From a bacterium (GTDB lineage: Bacteria > Fidelibacterota > Marinisomatia > Marinisomatales > JAHJCW01), in contig JANQGY010000002.1 in assembly GCA_028282845.1 (NCBI GenBank), positions 1 through 64,000 on the forward strand: DNA of 64,000 nt, in the 5' to 3' direction. Below the pieces are notes generated by a model, which made no database searches, was not told the origin of the DNA, and saw only the letters and a list, made by a program, of their open reading frames with translations. The position numbers and the translations under genes were made by a program. Shown piece after piece: positions 53,975 to 61,802 of the stretch (positions are counted from its first letter, which is position 1; each line of letters opens with the position of its first letter).

Positions 53975-55154
53975 TTAAATCATAAGGCGCTGTAACTATA
54001 AGTTTTGTGCCTTTTTTCTCTGATTTTGAAAAATCAAGCGAGCCTCCGATCATTGCAAGCCTTTCTGAAATACCCAACAAACCTAATCCTTTAGTCCTGT
54101 CTTTTTGTAGATCAATACCTATTCCATCATCTACAATATACATTTTTACATTTTTCTCCTCAGTGTTAAAAAAGATATAAACATTTTTAGCGTTAGCATG
54201 CCTGACAATATTTGTTAATCCTTCTTGAAAGATTCGGTATAAAACAATTTTAATATCATTCTTTATACCCTCAATGAATTTTTCATCTTTAATATCAACT
54301 GTAATATCGGTTCGCTCAGAATATCTCTTTGCATAGACCTGCATGGCCGGAATCAATCCCAAATCATCTAGAATTGTAGGTCTTAAAGAAAAAGAAAAAT
54401 CCTGTATATCTCTAATTGTATCTTTTACAAGATTGGAAGAATCAAATATCTTGGTATTTAACTCACCATCTGTAAATGTGCCTGATTTCACAGCTTCTAA
54501 ATTTAAACTAATAGCTGTTAATCTTTGTCCGATAACATCATGCAGGTCCCGGCTGATTCTCTTACGTTCATCTTCTTGTACTTTAATTAGTTCCTTTGAA
54601 AGTCTGCTAAGAGATCTTTGTTGATCTTTCAAGGTGTTGATCAGGTCTTTTAATTGAATCTCCATCAGTTTTCGCTTAGTAATATCTCTAAGTACACATA
54701 GGACTGATTGGATATTATTATCTTCCGTCTGTAATGTAAGTACTATATTAAACCAATAATCTTCTTCATTGTGTCTGATCTTTTGGTCAAATTTTTTACT
54801 TCTGCCATTTTCAAAAACTATTTTGGCATGCTTTATTATTTTTTCACTTCTGAATAGGTCTTTTATATTCTTGCCGGCAATTTCGGATGGTTTGTAATTC
54901 CACTTATCTGCAAACATTGCATTGGCAAATTTTATATTAAAATTATTATCAATTATTAAAATGCAATCCTCAATTGATTCAACTAAGCTGCGATACTTTC
55001 TTTCTGATAATTTTGCCGATCTTATTTTTTCCTGATTGAGTTTAGTCAGTTTTGATCTTGTTATATAAGAAGTACCAATAACTAAGAAGATCACTATTAC
55101 AATAATTGTAAGACCTAAATAAAGAAGCCACCATAAATCTATATTATTTATCAT
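53967..55154 (-). CDS. Membrane-anchored sensor histidine kinase (NarL-type partner)
   Basis: A 395-residue kinase: one N-terminal transmembrane helix (about 8-30), PAS domain (about 52-160, 'YRSLVESIEDCILIIDNNF'), then a HisKA_3 box with His205 in 'RISRDLHDVIGQRLTAISLN', and HATPase boxes 'EGLTNIVRHANAKNV', 'DDGIGID' and 'GLGLLGISERL'. It should autophosphorylate at His205 and pass phosphate to the regulator Asp59. With no large extracellular loop, it probably senses an internal signal or through the neighbouring membrane protein. Confidence 0.94.
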   Translation of the reverse strand: MINNIDLWWLLYLGLTIIVIVIFLVIGTSYITRSKLTKLNQEKIRSAKLSERKYRSLVESIEDCILIIDNNFNIKFANAMFADKWNYKPSEIAGKNIKDLFRSEKIIKHAKIVFENGRSKKFDQKIRHNEEDYWFNIVLTLQTEDNNIQSVLCVLRDITKRKLMEIQLKDLINTLKDQQRSLSRLSKELIKVQEDERKRISRDLHDVIGQRLTAISLNLEAVKSGTFTDGELNTKIFDSSNLVKDTIRDIQDFSFSLRPTILDDLGLIPAMQVYAKRYSERTDITVDIKDEKFIEGIKNDIKIVLYRIFQEGLTNIVRHANAKNVYIFFNTEEKNVKMYIVDDGIGIDLQKDRTKGLGLLGISERLAMIGGSLDFSKSEKKGTKLIVTAPYDLNE

Positions 55155-55773
55155 CTGCTAGTTTTGATTGCAAATCAACTAAATAGAATGAATATATCAT
55201 TATGAAATTAAAAAGAATATGCAATCCATTGTGTATTTTCCACAATGACTTAGCCGGTATTTCACCTTCATAAAAAATCAAATTGGACAAAGCAAAAATT
55301 ATTATACTACCACCAAAATAGATCAATATTCCTATTATCATCGTAATTCTCGGATCGCGGAAAATCGACCCGAATGATGATAATGCAATTCGCAGCGAAC
55401 CAAAAACTGCAACAATAAATACAATTGTATTGGCAACTGCTATGGAGACATTGGCCATCTGATTTAATGGCTCAAGCGTAAGTTTTGCATAAATCCAAAA
55501 TATTAGGTAAGGTATGATAATCAGTAATACTTTGTTTTTCAGATTTTTTATGTTTATTAACAACAATATACCGATAATTATAAAACAGAATTCAATTGGA
55601 CTATAAAAATGATATAAGATGTGGTTTGACCCTTTAGAGCCTATTAATAGTAGCTCAATGATGCCCGAGATAACTGAAAAACTAACGTAAAGAACAAACA
55701 ATTTAAATGGTTTTGGTAAATTTTTATAATAGTACCAACCAACCATTAAAGTAACAACTTCCACAATTTTCAT
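55144..55773 (-). CDS. Hypothetical seven-helix membrane protein in the two-component operon
   Basis: A 209-residue protein with about six to seven hydrophobic helices ('LFVLYVSFSVISGIIELLLI', 'FYSPIEFCFIIIGILLLI', 'VLLIIIPYLIFWIYAKL', 'IAVANTIVFIVAVFGSL', 'IIGILIYFGGSIIIFAL', 'GLHILFNFIMIYSFYLV'). Function unknown; possibly the signal-receiving partner of the kinase, whose start it overlaps by 11 bases. ATG 55773 chosen; GTG 55794 is in frame upstream. Confidence 0.72.
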   Translation of the reverse strand: MKIVEVVTLMVGWYYYKNLPKPFKLFVLYVSFSVISGIIELLLIGSKGSNHILYHFYSPIEFCFIIIGILLLINIKNLKNKVLLIIIPYLIFWIYAKLTLEPLNQMANVSIAVANTIVFIVAVFGSLRIALSSFGSIFRDPRITMIIGILIYFGGSIIIFALSNLIFYEGEIPAKSLWKIHNGLHILFNFIMIYSFYLVDLQSKLADDK

Positions 55774-55829
55774 TATATATATTATAAGATTCACGTGTAG
55801 AAGTTGTTACCTCTTTTGAATTTATTGAA

Positions 55830-56138
55830 TCATTTAAGCGGACTTAAGGTTGCACAATGAGGTGGACACGGTACTCCCATTTCAAGGATTACTCCTTCGT
55901 ATATATCTTCGCCATCTTTATCAGATCCCACTGCCACAATATTTAAATCACCATATTCATATTTACCAAAGTAAAAACGAATCCCAACACATTTTTCTTG
56001 GTCAAGAATTTTATTTAGTTTTTCTTTACCAAAAAACTCGGCTTTAACGGCTTTAGGTTTGCTACTATTTCTATAATTTGCGATAAACTCTTCAGCTTCT
56101 TGTACAGTAATCTCTTTTCCTTCATTACCATTGAACAT
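55830..56138 (-). CDS. Hypothetical 102-residue protein heading the two-component operon
   Basis: A small soluble protein: 'EITVQEAEEFIANYRNSSKP' is helical, then 'KCVGIRFYFGKYEYGDLNIV' and the end 'GVPCPPHCATLSPLK', with a C-P-P-H-C motif that could bind metal or form a disulphide. No signal peptide. I do not know the family, though similar small proteins with a CPP-x-C tail are recalled beside membrane-sensor/kinase pairs. The 22-bp repeat is 97 bases upstream, so its promoter is probably the operon promoter. Confidence 0.62.
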   Translation of the reverse strand: MFNGNEGKEITVQEAEEFIANYRNSSKPKAVKAEFFGKEKLNKILDQEKCVGIRFYFGKYEYGDLNIVAVGSDKDGEDIYEGVILEMGVPCPPHCATLSPLK

Positions 56139-56234
56139 TATTGGACTCCCTTATAAAATGTTAGTATTTGTTTTCGACTGAAGAATTTATTATATATTTA
56201 AAAGGCATTCCCGATAAATTGGTCCTTTTATTAA

Positions 56235-56256
56235 AAATACTGGATTTAGAGTATTT
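56235..56256. promoter_or_regulatory. Copy 3 of the 22-bp inverted repeat, upstream of the two-component operon
   Basis: AAATACT-GGATTTAG-AGTATTT, arms perfect. It lies 97 bases upstream of the 102-residue-protein gene that starts the operon ending with the response regulator, which would give autoregulation. Confidence 0.7.
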
Positions 56257-56365
56257 TTTAATATTCTATCTCTTGCAAAAGATTTCAATATTTAAGTATC
56301 TATATAACTAAAGCACTAACAAAAATGCTGGCTTGATGATTCAAGCTCAGAAATTGCATTATAAT

Positions 56366-56398
56366 AAAAAACCGCCCCGAAAATGAGACGGTTTTTTT
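56366..56398. terminator. Intrinsic terminator, likely bidirectional
   Basis: AAAAAACCG / CGGTTTTTT arms around CCCCGAAAATGAGA; T-tracts on both strands. It is downstream of the avidin gene (minus strand). Confidence 0.75.
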
Positions 56399-56452
56399 CT
56401 TACCTCAACAAATATACTATAATTAATAATAGATTATTGGAAATACTAAATT

Positions 56453-56899
56453 TTACTTCTTTAGCATTATTGATTTGTGAGTCTTAGTTCCTGAGGGCGA
56501 AAAGGTATCACTACCTTCTATAATTTGTGATGTACTTGATGACCCATTATTAACTAACTGCCACAGCGTGTATATTTTGCCTTGGTATAGAAATCCGGTC
56601 CATGCTGTGATTGAATTGCACGATTCGGAAGAACTTTCCCATTTAGTGGTAAACGTAATTGCTGTACCATAGATCCATCCGGTAACAGGATAGGGAATGT
56701 TTTGGCATCTGTAACCGGCTTCGCGATTTATATATGTGCCACTAAACAATCCATTATTATCAACTGAATTTATATATAATGTTGATCCGCTTTGATTAGT
56801 CCAAGAAGATAAAGCTTCAATCGTAGGTTTATTATTGCCTGCGGTTAATGCCCCAATCAGCACAAATAGTGCAAAAAGGACATAATATGTTTTTTTCAT
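56453..56899 (-). CDS. Secreted avidin/streptavidin-family biotin-binding protein (rhizavidin type)
   Basis: A 148-residue protein from ATG 56899 with an AAAGGAGTG site and a signal peptide (MKKTYYVLFALFVLIGALTA). The avidin fold is clear. Streptavidin biotin contacts align as Asn23=Asn35, Ser27=Ser39, Tyr43=Tyr56, Trp79=Trp87, Ser88=Ser96, Thr90=Thr98, Trp92=Trp100, Trp108=Trp113, Asp128=Asp131. Ser45 is replaced by Asn58. Trp120, supplied by a neighbouring subunit, is Thr123. Cys65 and Cys94 sit where rhizavidin has its disulphide, and 'GCQN-PYPLTG' there is 'RCQNIPYPVTG' here. So it is probably a dimeric, secreted biotin scavenger, perhaps antagonising competitors. Confidence 0.93.
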   Translation of the reverse strand: MKKTYYVLFALFVLIGALTAGNNKPTIEALSSWTNQSGSTLYINSVDNNGLFSGTYINREAGYRCQNIPYPVTGWIYGTAITFTTKWESSSESCNSITAWTGFLYQGKIYTLWQLVNNGSSSTSQIIEGSDTFSPSGTKTHKSIMLKK

Positions 56900-57237
56900 T
56901 ATTGTCACTCCTTTTAATGCCTCGCTTAAAATGCTCAATTTTCACGGAGAGGCTATTCCATGAAAACAACTAATACATCAATAGATATGCACCTGCTATT
57001 TATTATATAATAACAATTATTATAATTAAATAAATCTACATATTTAATATATAAAGATAAATACTCTAAATGCAGTATTTTAGTTTAATGCGGTGATTAT
57101 TTTGTGGGCCAGAGAGAAACAAATAAATTGTTAAAAAGGTGATTTTGTTTCGGTTGGTGATTATATCATTACATTTTTGTATAAGTAATTAATGTGAGAG
57201 ATTTGGCATAATGAATAAAAGATTTACCGTAATGATA
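56900..57237. other. Promoter spacer of the avidin gene
   Basis: AT-rich spacer with the fourth 22-bp repeat (57059-57080); the avidin promoter must lie here. No gene found. Confidence 0.45.
57059..57080. promoter_or_regulatory. Copy 4 of the 22-bp inverted repeat, upstream of the avidin gene
   Basis: AAATACT-CTAAATGC-AGTATTT on the plus strand, i.e. the other orientation of copies 1-3. It starts 160 bases upstream of the avidin ATG. Confidence 0.7.
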
Positions 57238-57783
57238 CTAAGTAATCGCTCCACCTTTTTTTACATAATCGGATAAAGATTTCGAAAGGTTTTTAAATAT
57301 ATCAGGTAATACATTAATAAATTTGCTCATTGCATTGTAGGTCTCATCTATGAGCTTCTGATCCAAATTATTATTCAGTTCATATTGAAGACGTCTAATT
57401 TTATTACTAATAGATTGTCTCCTTTTTCGTAATTTTTTAAGAAGTTTCTTTCTTTCATTAATAGATTCATTATTGTCTCCATTGATTTTATTCCATTCAA
57501 CATAAGTTCTTATAAATCTATCAATATTTTTTGATAATGGACTCCCACTTAATAATCCACCCTTGGGAACTTCTGTTGAAAGATTATGTATTCGTCCTAG
57601 CATTTTTTGTATTTCATCACAAGTACTATCATTGACCCCACTTTTTTCTAACTCCATCAAATCATTCAATAAGTCTGTAAGAATTCTAGTTCTTATGAAA
57701 TTAAACGACCACAATGTCGAACCACGAGTGTTGTCAACTGTTCTTGTAAATTCCTGTTGATTGGATCCATTGTTTTGCTTCAT
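57238..57783 (-). CDS. Hypothetical basic helical protein
   Basis: A 181-residue soluble protein, largely helical, with a highly charged basic segment ('NERKKLLKKLRKRRQSISNK') that may bind nucleic acid or form a coiled coil. I recognise no family. A TGGAGAA site precedes ATG 57783. No obvious operon partner. Confidence 0.6.
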   Translation of the reverse strand: MKQNNGSNQQEFTRTVDNTRGSTLWSFNFIRTRILTDLLNDLMELEKSGVNDSTCDEIQKMLGRIHNLSTEVPKGGLLSGSPLSKNIDRFIRTYVEWNKINGDNNESINERKKLLKKLRKRRQSISNKIRRLQYELNNNLDQKLIDETYNAMSKFINVLPDIFKNLSKSLSDYVKKGGAIT

Positions 57784-57976
57784 TAATCATATTCTCCACA
57801 AAGATAAATCATCCAGTTTAAATAGAGTTTAAGGGATTGTTTCAAATTAACTGATTATATAAAGGATAATTAGATTATTATACTACAAATTACAAAATTT
57901 GGATTGATTTTTTCAAATAGAAATAGTTTATGATACTAAAATCACATTATAACAATTGATTGATGTTGTGGATAGT

Positions 57977-58009
57977 AGTTGAAGCGAAGTTGGTACGGAG
58001 TTAATGCGG
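57977..58009. repeat. Three degenerate 11-bp tandem repeats
   Basis: AGTTGAAGCGA, AGTTGGTACGG and AGTTAATGCGG follow each other without gaps, about one helical turn each. They may be iteron-like binding sites; no replication gene is nearby. Confidence 0.4.
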
Positions 58010-58120
58010 AGCAAGTATTTATTGTATTGGTAACAATATATAGTTAATATATTTCTGTTATATATCAAAAATGATGAGTTATGGAAAGATTTTCAAAATA
58101 TAGCTCATTGGTTTTTTGTT

Positions 58121-58138
58121 TGTAGCTCATTTATAATC
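58121..58138. repeat. Left copy of an 18-bp direct repeat flanking the second Fic gene
   Basis: TGTAGCTCATTTATAATC; the right copy at 59501-59518 differs at one base (TGTAGTTCATTTATAATC). They bracket the Fic gene, about 1.4 kb apart. Confidence 0.5.
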
Positions 58139-58393
58139 TTTTTGTAGTCCATTTTTACAGGTATTTGAGCTACAAGATGTCCATCGTTGAGCCATAAATT
58201 TGTAGGTAATAATTAGATTAATATTATTTTATTGAATTATTCATAAAAAGAGGAGAATTTTTCAATTATATTTTGTGATAATGGGATAATATTATAATAG
58301 AAAATAGGATAAATGGGATATTATGTCAATTATATTACCTAATTTATGGATAATATTGCTAAGTTTCTTAAAGAATTATTAGTTAATTAATTT

Positions 58394-58465
58394 CCGTACT
58401 ATAGGAATAATAGTTGTGCAATATCCTCGATACTAACTACATTTATAGTACGGTAAATACGGTAA
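58394..58465. promoter_or_regulatory. Compound operator of the second Fic gene
   Basis: Inverted arms CCGTACTATA (58394-58403) and TATAGTACGG (58444-58453). Overlapping the right arm are two direct copies of TACGGTAA (58449-58456 and 58458-58465), the last touching the ATG. Occupation would repress the gene; the Fic protein's own C-terminal helix-turn-helix could be the repressor. Confidence 0.6.
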
Positions 58466-59484
58466 TGCGTAAATTAGAATCATATAAAAAAATTATAAAA
58501 GAAATTCGGGATAAAGACATTCCCTTTATTTCAGTTAGCAATAGTGAATGGTATTCCTTATTTAAAAATGAGATTCGTAATTCTATTGCCATAGAGGGCG
58601 TGTTTTCAAATCGTAGTGACCTTTTGTCAGTTTTAGAAGAAGGGAGAAAGACAACTAATCAGAAAACAGCAGCCATATTGGGATATTTTGAAGCAGCAAG
58701 CACAGTATATGAATATGCTAATGTACAATACAATAATAATGAATTTTATATAAGATTATCAGATATAAAACAAATCCATTCTCTTCTAATGCGATATGAA
58801 AAACAATTGGGAATATATAATGGCAAACTTGGTGAGTTTCGCTCAGAAGATATTGAAGTAACTGAAGCTTTTTTGAGACCTTTAAATTATTTGTATATAA
58901 ATGATTTTATGCGCTTATACGTTAAATGGATTAATAAAAATCTGACAAAATCAAAATTTGACCTGTTAGAATTAATTTCTGCTACCCATGTGTTATTTGA
59001 GACTATTCACCCTTTTCGTGATGGAAATGGTCGGGTTGGTAGAATTTTACTTTCCTATTTATTAATAGGAACAGGATTTATTAACATATCGATTAAAGGG
59101 ACAAACAAAAATGATCGTCAGAAATATTACTCTGCACTTGAGATAGCTGATGATGAATATGAAAAGATGCTCAGATTAGTTGAATCAGGGAAACAAATTT
59201 CAGCAAATACAATTAATAGTTTTACTTCAAAGTCAAATTTGACGCAAATTTCTGAAATAATTTTTAAAGGTGTTAAATATTCAACTGATAGACTTGAAAA
59301 GCATATAAAAAATCTTGACAAAGAGGCATTACTACCATTACGTGATGCCGCCAAGTTTTACAATTATTCATCTGATTATTTACGTCAACTCATCCACAAG
59401 AAAAAGCTTCCTGCTGTAAAACAGGGTAAATTATGGTATGTTTCGGTCAAAGATATACAAAAGTATATAGATAATCATAAATAA
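58465..59484 (+). CDS. Fic-family AMPylator, class II, with C-terminal DNA-binding domain
   Basis: A 339-residue protein from ATG 58465 (MRKLESYKKIIKEIRDK). Inhibitory motif 'SIAIEG' is at residues 40-45, and the complete catalytic loop 'HPFRDGNGRVGR' at 182-193. The last 50 residues form an excisionase/MerR-like helix-turn-helix ('LRDAAKFYNYSSDYLRQLIH', 'KLWYVSVKDIQKYIDNH'). So it is an AMP-transferase that may bind DNA, plausibly its own promoter. I reject the in-frame TTG at 58414 because it lies within the operator repeats. Confidence 0.92.
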   Translation: MRKLESYKKIIKEIRDKDIPFISVSNSEWYSLFKNEIRNSIAIEGVFSNRSDLLSVLEEGRKTTNQKTAAILGYFEAASTVYEYANVQYNNNEFYIRLSDIKQIHSLLMRYEKQLGIYNGKLGEFRSEDIEVTEAFLRPLNYLYINDFMRLYVKWINKNLTKSKFDLLELISATHVLFETIHPFRDGNGRVGRILLSYLLIGTGFINISIKGTNKNDRQKYYSALEIADDEYEKMLRLVESGKQISANTINSFTSKSNLTQISEIIFKGVKYSTDRLEKHIKNLDKEALLPLRDAAKFYNYSSDYLRQLIHKKKLPAVKQGKLWYVSVKDIQKYIDNHK

Positions 59485-59488
59485 TAAA

Positions 59489-59564
59489 TTACCGTACCTC
59501 TGTAGTTCATTTATAATCAATATCTTCTATAATAGTATTATAATTAGTACGATAAATACGAAAA
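59489..59564. repeat. Operator-like copy downstream of the second Fic gene
   Basis: Contains the complement of TACGGTAA at 59489-59496, the right 18-bp repeat at 59501-59518, and TACGATAA-A-TACGAAAA at 59548-59564, which parallels the double TACGGTAA of the Fic promoter including the 9-base period. No gene follows, so it seems to be a partial duplicate of the promoter region. Confidence 0.5.
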
Positions 59565-59614
59565 ATGATATGTCTATTCTAATTCTCATCTACATATCAG
59601 TTTAATAACTGTAT

Positions 59615-59646
59615 AAAAAAACCGCCCCATAAAGGAGCGGTTTTTT
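59615..59646. terminator. Intrinsic terminator
   Basis: Stem ACCGC / GCGGT extended by CC/GG, loop around CCATAAAGGA, with A- and T-tracts on both sides. It probably ends the Fic transcript. Confidence 0.8.
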
Positions 59647-59906
59647 GTATTTGAAAGGCAGTCTTACTACACTCTCACTACATTTTTCTGTAAGAGTCTG
59701 ACGGATAGCATATCTCATTGTTCTATAAGATCAACTATATAAATTATACAAAATAGGAAAACCTACACCTCGCATAAATCTGTTAACAAACTAAATGTAG
59801 TAATTGGAAATATCATATAGTATTATTCATTATTCTCTTATTATATTACATTTAGTATTTATCCCAAAATATAAATAGCATTTTTAGATTACTAAATCAA
59901 AAGATT
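59647..59906. other. Leader of the type III CRISPR-Cas operon
   Basis: An AT-rich 260-base region with the cas10 promoter. No CRISPR repeats, cas6 or HD-domain gene here. CACTACATTTT at about 59679 and AAATGTAGTA at about 59793 are loosely complementary. Confidence 0.4.
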
Positions 59907-61406
59907 ATGAACGAAAGTCGTAATGTACTAATTAAAGGTGATATTTCAGGTATCCAGGATTTTATTTTCAATGTGAAGTCCGACGGTGCTGCAAAATCTC
60001 TAAAGGGGCGTTCATTCTTCATTAAAATTTTAACAGAAATTACTATTCAATATCTGCTTGATGTGTTTCAGATTTCTGAGAATCAACGGAATGATTGCCG
60101 AATATCAACATCTGGCGGAAATTTTCTCTTAAAACTCCCTAAAAAAAATAATTCAAGTCAATTGATAGATGCTATCCAACATGATTTATCAGTCAGATTG
60201 CGGTTTTCCGGAATAAATGTGGCAGTGAATTCTGTGGAATTCGATGATAGTAATTATAGTGCTTGCCTAATAAAACTAAATAAAAAAATCAGAGAAAACA
60301 AACTTGGTTTCTACAACAACATTACACCCGATACCTTTGAAAAGGTTCTTAAAACAAATACTAAGAATAATTTCATAGAAATTGATGATAACAATAATTG
60401 GCAAAAGGTTACTCATAGGATTAAGTCTGAAAGATTTTTTTCTATTATTAAGTCTGGCCAAATCAAATATTCCAATGATTTAAAAATAGATAATGATTCG
60501 ATTGAGTTAGTAGGCTATAAATGTCAATTTCATAGTAATAATAGTAACGCTAATAAAGTCTGTATTAACAATTATTTAGAACATATCTTCCCTTTGAATA
60601 AAAATGAGACAATTAAAGAATTTGAAGATTTAGCAAATGATGGGAAAGGAGACAGTAAATTAGGCGTTTTAAAAATGGATGTTGATGATCTTGGTTTAGC
60701 TCTTGAAAACGTAAAAAATATAGATGAACACAAAATTTTTGATTATAAACTGAAAGAATTTTTCAACAAAAAAATAGATAGTTTAATTAATAGCCAATTC
60801 AACAATGCCATTTATACTGTTAGTGCAGGGGGAGATGATAGTTTTTTTGTAGGGCATTGGGAAAAAATAATAAAACTTGCTTCTCATATTAATGAAGATT
60901 TTACTAAAACACCCTACTTTAAAAACCTAGGATTAAGTATATCTGCAGGGTACATAATTATTAAACCCAAGTTTCCGGTTATTAGATTTGCACAATTGGC
61001 AGAAGAGGCATTACATAAAGCTAAATACGACTATGACAAAGGTAATATTTGTATTTTTGGAGAAGTAATTAGTTGGAGGATGTTAAAAAAAGTATTTGAC
61101 TTAAAAAGAATTCTTTTGAGAAATGTAGATAAAAAAAGCAAGGGACTTCTTGCTAAAGTACGTCAATCAGCGATAAAGGGGATTGATAAAGATCAAATTA
61201 CGCTTAAAGAAAATTGGGAAATAGCTTACTATTTAAGAGATATCAAAAATGAATCAGTAGCTAAAAAATTAATGGAACAAATTAGAGAAAATATAAGATT
61301 ATCTGTTCAAGTTGATGGAAATAGCATGCAAGAAAAAAAAGAAAAAAGAAATTTAAGAATGATATTGCCAATAGCTGCAAGATTAACAGAATTAGAAAAA
61401 CGTTAA
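59907..61406 (+). CDS. cas10: Type III-A CRISPR-associated Cas10/Csm1, HD domain absent
   Basis: A 499-residue Cas10, large subunit of the Csm complex. It starts straight at the first palm domain ('LIKGDISGIQDFIFNVKSDGAAKSLKGRSFFIKI'). The second palm has the cyclase motif GGDD at 308-311 ('TVSAGGDDSFF'), so cyclic oligoadenylate synthesis should be intact. The N-terminal HD nuclease domain (about 200-300 residues in typical 750-850-residue Csm1) is missing and no HD gene lies upstream. The zinc region is reduced ('YKCQFHSNNSNANKVC'). The complex may thus signal rather than cut DNA. Confidence 0.93.
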   Translation: MNESRNVLIKGDISGIQDFIFNVKSDGAAKSLKGRSFFIKILTEITIQYLLDVFQISENQRNDCRISTSGGNFLLKLPKKNNSSQLIDAIQHDLSVRLRFSGINVAVNSVEFDDSNYSACLIKLNKKIRENKLGFYNNITPDTFEKVLKTNTKNNFIEIDDNNNWQKVTHRIKSERFFSIIKSGQIKYSNDLKIDNDSIELVGYKCQFHSNNSNANKVCINNYLEHIFPLNKNETIKEFEDLANDGKGDSKLGVLKMDVDDLGLALENVKNIDEHKIFDYKLKEFFNKKIDSLINSQFNNAIYTVSAGGDDSFFVGHWEKIIKLASHINEDFTKTPYFKNLGLSISAGYIIIKPKFPVIRFAQLAEEALHKAKYDYDKGNICIFGEVISWRMLKKVFDLKRILLRNVDKKSKGLLAKVRQSAIKGIDKDQITLKENWEIAYYLRDIKNESVAKKLMEQIRENIRLSVQVDGNSMQEKKEKRNLRMILPIAARLTELEKR

Positions 61407-61413
61407 ATATATT

Positions 61414-61797
61414 ATGAAGAAACAAAAAGAAACACCTGTCCAGATACTTGATAATATTGATTATAAAAAATTAATCAATCCAGGTAAGAATCAATCAGAA
61501 ACTATCGAGACAATTAATTTAGTGGAAGATTTACTGGAAAAAAATCATAAAGCAATAACTTATACACAATTGCGTAATATTTTTGCATTAATAAAAAATG
61601 CAAAAAATGTTAGTGAATTACATATGAAACGGCCAAGGATCGCCTATATACAAGCTAGGCAGGAATCGGAAGCATCCAAGATATTTGTAAAATTCATAGT
61701 TGATTTAATCAGAATTACTGAATCAGAAGAACAATTACATGAATTTAAATCAATCATGGAAACCATTGTAGCTTATCACAAATTATTTGGGAAATAA
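61414..61797 (+). CDS. csm2: CRISPR type III-A small subunit Csm2
   Basis: A 127-residue all-helical protein; 'NHKAITYTQLRNIFALIKNA' and 'KRPRIAYIQARQESEASKIF' are the recognisable Csm2 elements. Csm2 lines the filament opposite Csm3 and helps bind crRNA-target duplex. It starts 7 bases after cas10. Confidence 0.9.
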   Translation: MKKQKETPVQILDNIDYKKLINPGKNQSETIETINLVEDLLEKNHKAITYTQLRNIFALIKNAKNVSELHMKRPRIAYIQARQESEASKIFVKFIVDLIRITESEEQLHEFKSIMETIVAYHKLFGK

Positions 61798-61802
61798 GTA
61801 TT

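Larger units (their letters stand above)
56139..56452. other. Spacer between the avidin gene and the two-component operon
   Basis: This 314-base spacer contains the third 22-bp repeat (56235-56256) and an intrinsic terminator (56366-56398). Otherwise it is AT-rich with no gene. Confidence 0.5.
57784..58464. other. Long spacer upstream of the second Fic gene
   Basis: A 681-base AT-rich spacer without a convincing gene. It holds three tandem 11-bp repeats (57977-58009), the TGTAG-TCATTTATAATC repeat (58121-58138), a pair of ATGGGATA motifs around 58282-58320 and the Fic operator (58394-58465). Confidence 0.5.

Noticed and set aside
58414..58464. TTG start extending the second Fic protein by 17 residues
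   Set aside because: The extra codons consist of the operator repeats and lack a ribosome site; ATG 58465 is the natural start.
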